Shown here: positions 15,360 through 16,232 of the stretch, in pieces
Layout: each line of letters opens with the position of its first letter
How positions within the stretch are numbered: position 1 is the first letter of the stretch
NCBI GenBank assembly: GCA_002869465.1
Contig: PKSW01000322.1
Location: forward strand, 1 to 16,232
Direction of reading: 5' to 3'
Source: Marinilabiliales bacterium
GTDB lineage: Bacteria; Bacteroidota; Bacteroidia; Bacteroidales; F082
DNA length: 16,232 nucleotides
Notes under the pieces: generated by a model
Told to the model about the DNA's origin: nothing
Seen by the model: only the letters and a program-made list of their open reading frames with translations
Databases searched by the model: none
Translations under genes and position numbers: made by a program

Positions 15360-15815
15360 TCAAAAATATTTTGGTTTTAATATTTCTGAATAAATCACTG
15401 CTTTTTTTAAATCAAATCGTAGTATCCTTCTTTTTCGGGGACCTGGTTTTTGTTTCTGGTTATATTCAGGTTGAGTTAATGGTTCATTTTTTATGATTAC
15501 GTCTTCAGCTTCTTCATAGTTGCGCTCTTCATAGTAATCATCATAGGAAAATTTCTTATCTTCAAAAGTATCCTCTACTGATTTTATGGGCTCGGTATCC
15601 TGTATGTCATTATCGGCATATGTTTCTTCAAATTGTTGATTTTTTTCGGTGACTTCATCCAGCAGGGTTTCGAAAAAGCTTTTTTTCTTTTCTGTTGTTT
15701 GTTGTGGTGAAGTTTTTTGTTTTCTTTTTTTCTGCCCCTGGTAAATTGAAAAAGCAATCCAGACAATTCCGATCAGGATATAAAAAAAATCTTCGAATGA
15801 GCCTTTTACCAGCAT
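15360..15815 (-). CDS. Small membrane-anchored protein of unknown function
   Basis: I do not recognise a named family. The 151-aa chain has one membrane segment near the N-terminus (about residues 9-26, FEDFFYILIGIVWIAFSIYQG). A basic stretch (QKKRKQK) follows, which would keep the rest in the cytoplasm. Residues about 45-125 are acidic, low in hydrophobics and probably disordered (many E, D, Y, N). The last ~20 residues (RRILRFDLKKAVIYSEILKPKYF) are basic-amphipathic. From memory, a similar FDLRKAVIYSEIL-type tail recurs at the end of small Bacteroidota membrane proteins, so it may be a docking motif. The gene lies 103 nt upstream of the receptor on the same strand. I found no clear promoter for it. 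A disorder-rich protein of this type could be a chance open frame, but the membrane segment and tail argue against that. Confidence 0.7.
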   Translation of the reverse strand: MLVKGSFEDFFYILIGIVWIAFSIYQGQKKRKQKTSPQQTTEKKKSFFETLLDEVTEKNQQFEETYADNDIQDTEPIKSVEDTFEDKKFSYDDYYEERNYEEAEDVIIKNEPLTQPEYNQKQKPGPRKRRILRFDLKKAVIYSEILKPKYF

Positions 15816-15936
15816 GCTTTATTTTACAATTGTGATTTAATTGATAAAAATAGAAATTAAATACATATGAAGTCCTTTGCTTTAACAAAGAAGTTTTTTC
15901 AAAAAAGGGTATTCCATTTTTTTCCCAATTAACTTG

Positions 15937-15965
15937 TTGAAAACATGCTTTATAATATAATTTTG
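15937..15965 (+). promoter_or_regulatory. Candidate rightward promoter with no gene directly downstream
   Basis: TTG at 15937-15939, 18 nt, then TAATTTTG at 15958-15965. A second TTG at 15934-15936 gives 21-nt spacing. A start near 15972 would produce either a short transcript ending at the T-run 16012-16018 or a longer precursor of tRNA-Asn. Confidence 0.35.
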
Positions 15966-16025
15966 AATGAATTTAAATTACCCTCGTGGATGGTTGATGA
16001 ACACCTAATAATTTTTTTAAAAAGA

Positions 16026-16055
16026 TTTGGAGATTAAAAATAATATTTATCTTTG
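16026..16055 (+). promoter_or_regulatory. Promoter of tRNA-Asn
   Basis: TTTG at 16026-16029, 18 nt, then TATCTTTG at 16048-16055, a full match to the Bacteroidota promoter consensus. The predicted start near 16062 lies about 16 nt before the mature tRNA 5' end. Confidence 0.7.
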
Positions 16056-16077
16056 CATCCACTTTAAAAAAGCACAC

Positions 16078-16151
16078 TCCTCCTTAGCTCAGTTGGTTAG
16101 AGCATCTGACTGTTAATCAGAGGGTCTCAGGTTCAAGTCCTGAAGGGGGAG
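16078..16151 (+). tRNA. tRNA-Asn (anticodon GUU)
   Basis: A complete 74-nt cloverleaf can be drawn. The acceptor stem TCCTCCT pairs with AGGGGGA (one T-G pair). The D stem is GCTC/GAGC. The anticodon stem TCTGA/TCAGA encloses loop CTGTTAA, with anticodon GTT at 16112-16114. The T arm is TCAGG-TTCAAGT-CCTGA and the discriminator base is G, as usual for tRNA-Asn. The CCA end is not fully encoded (GCAAG follows), so it must be added after transcription. It has its own promoter and terminator and appears to be a single-gene unit. Confidence 0.97.
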
Positions 16152-16159
16152 CAAGAAAA

Positions 16160-16232
16160 TCAACCACTTACAGAGACATTTGTAAGTGGTTTTTTATTTT
16201 GTGCCAGATTTACGCCAGAAGTAGGGATGATT
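16160..16232 (-). CDS. Possible C-terminal stub of a leftward gene (partial)
   Basis: One leftward frame entering from the right edge stays open for 23 codons and stops at TGA (16162-16160); the tail contains PTSGVNLAQNKKPLTNVSV. The last codons run through the terminator hairpin of tRNA-Asn. A gene ending at the 3' side of a tRNA is the layout of an integrase of an element inserted at that tRNA, but there is too little sequence to assign a family, and the frame may be chance. Confidence 0.25.
   Translation of the reverse strand, partial: IIPTSGVNLAQNKKPLTNVSVSG
16162..16200 (+). terminator. Intrinsic terminator of tRNA-Asn
   Basis: A perfect 11-bp stem (aaccacttaca / tgtaagtggtt; 16162-16172 with 16181-16191), an 8-nt loop and a T-rich tail (ttttatttt). 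It lies 10 nt past the tRNA. Confidence 0.9.

Larger units (their letters stand above)
15816..16077. other. 262-nt gene-free region
   Basis: No open frame of note. It is very AT-rich and holds short self-complementary runs: ctttg / caaag flanking ctttaa near 15879, and tttttt-c-aaaaaa at about 15894-15906, the latter simple-sequence in nature. It contains a candidate rightward promoter at 15937-15965 and the tRNA-Asn promoter at 16026-16055. The upstream region of the small membrane protein is also here, but I see no TAnnTTTG box for it. Confidence 0.5.

Noticed and set aside
15655..15888. Leftward 77-codon frame overlapping the small membrane protein
   Set aside because: It overlaps the better-supported frame, is rich in Lys/Phe/Asn from AT-rich DNA, and lacks the membrane segment and tail motif.
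15894..15906. tttttt-c-aaaaaa palindrome as a terminator
   Set aside because: A pure A/T stem with a one-base loop cannot form a stable hairpin; it is simple-sequence DNA.
1..16232. CRISPR array, insertion sequence or long direct repeats
   Set aside because: Reading through the window I saw no regularly spaced repeats, no transposase and no long duplicated segment; the only notable inverted repeats are the terminator hairpins.

Overview
The window looks like a chromosomal segment of a member of the Bacteroidota. It is AT-rich. Several genes have a type IX secretion (T9SS) C-terminal sorting domain, a PorV/PorQ-type outer-membrane barrel, or a TonB-dependent receptor that opens with a carboxypeptidase-regulatory-like domain. 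Start codons lack a Shine-Dalgarno sequence and are preceded by A-rich DNA. Several upstream regions carry the Bacteroidota promoter pattern TTG/TTTG - about 18-21 nt - TAnnTTTG. I cannot place it below phylum from sequence alone.

Left part (1-5,940) is housekeeping and small-molecule metabolism. A zinc-ribbon protein and an isochorismatase-family hydrolase run rightward as a pair. The hydrolase has an in-frame TAA about 24 codons before its apparent natural end. Converging on it is a leftward operon of a GNAT acetyltransferase and a secreted C69-family dipeptidase. A long amidophosphoribosyltransferase-type protein (PurF family) diverges from this operon. It converges, with overlapping stop codons, on a leftward greA and HIT-protein pair.

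Middle and right part (6,054-15,256) is one leftward array of cell-envelope genes: TonB-dependent receptor, a large T9SS-sorted surface protein, and a PorV/PorQ-family barrel, ending in an intrinsic terminator at 5,975-5,998. The surface protein is split by a single in-frame TAA at 10,250-10,252. The signal peptide lies on the upstream half and the T9SS sorting domain on the downstream half, so a secreted product needs either readthrough or an error in the sequence. The three genes look like an outer-membrane module of unknown substrate.

Right edge (15,360-16,232): an unidentified small membrane-anchored protein, a 262-nt gene-free region with one possible small transcript, tRNA-Asn(GUU) with a clear promoter and terminator, and a possible C-terminal stub of a leftward gene at the window edge.

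The most notable points are two independent premature TAA codons in otherwise well-preserved genes, the receptor / T9SS cargo / PorV-like array, and a greA leader that contains an intrinsic terminator between its promoter and start codon. Everything here is read by eye; no database search was run.
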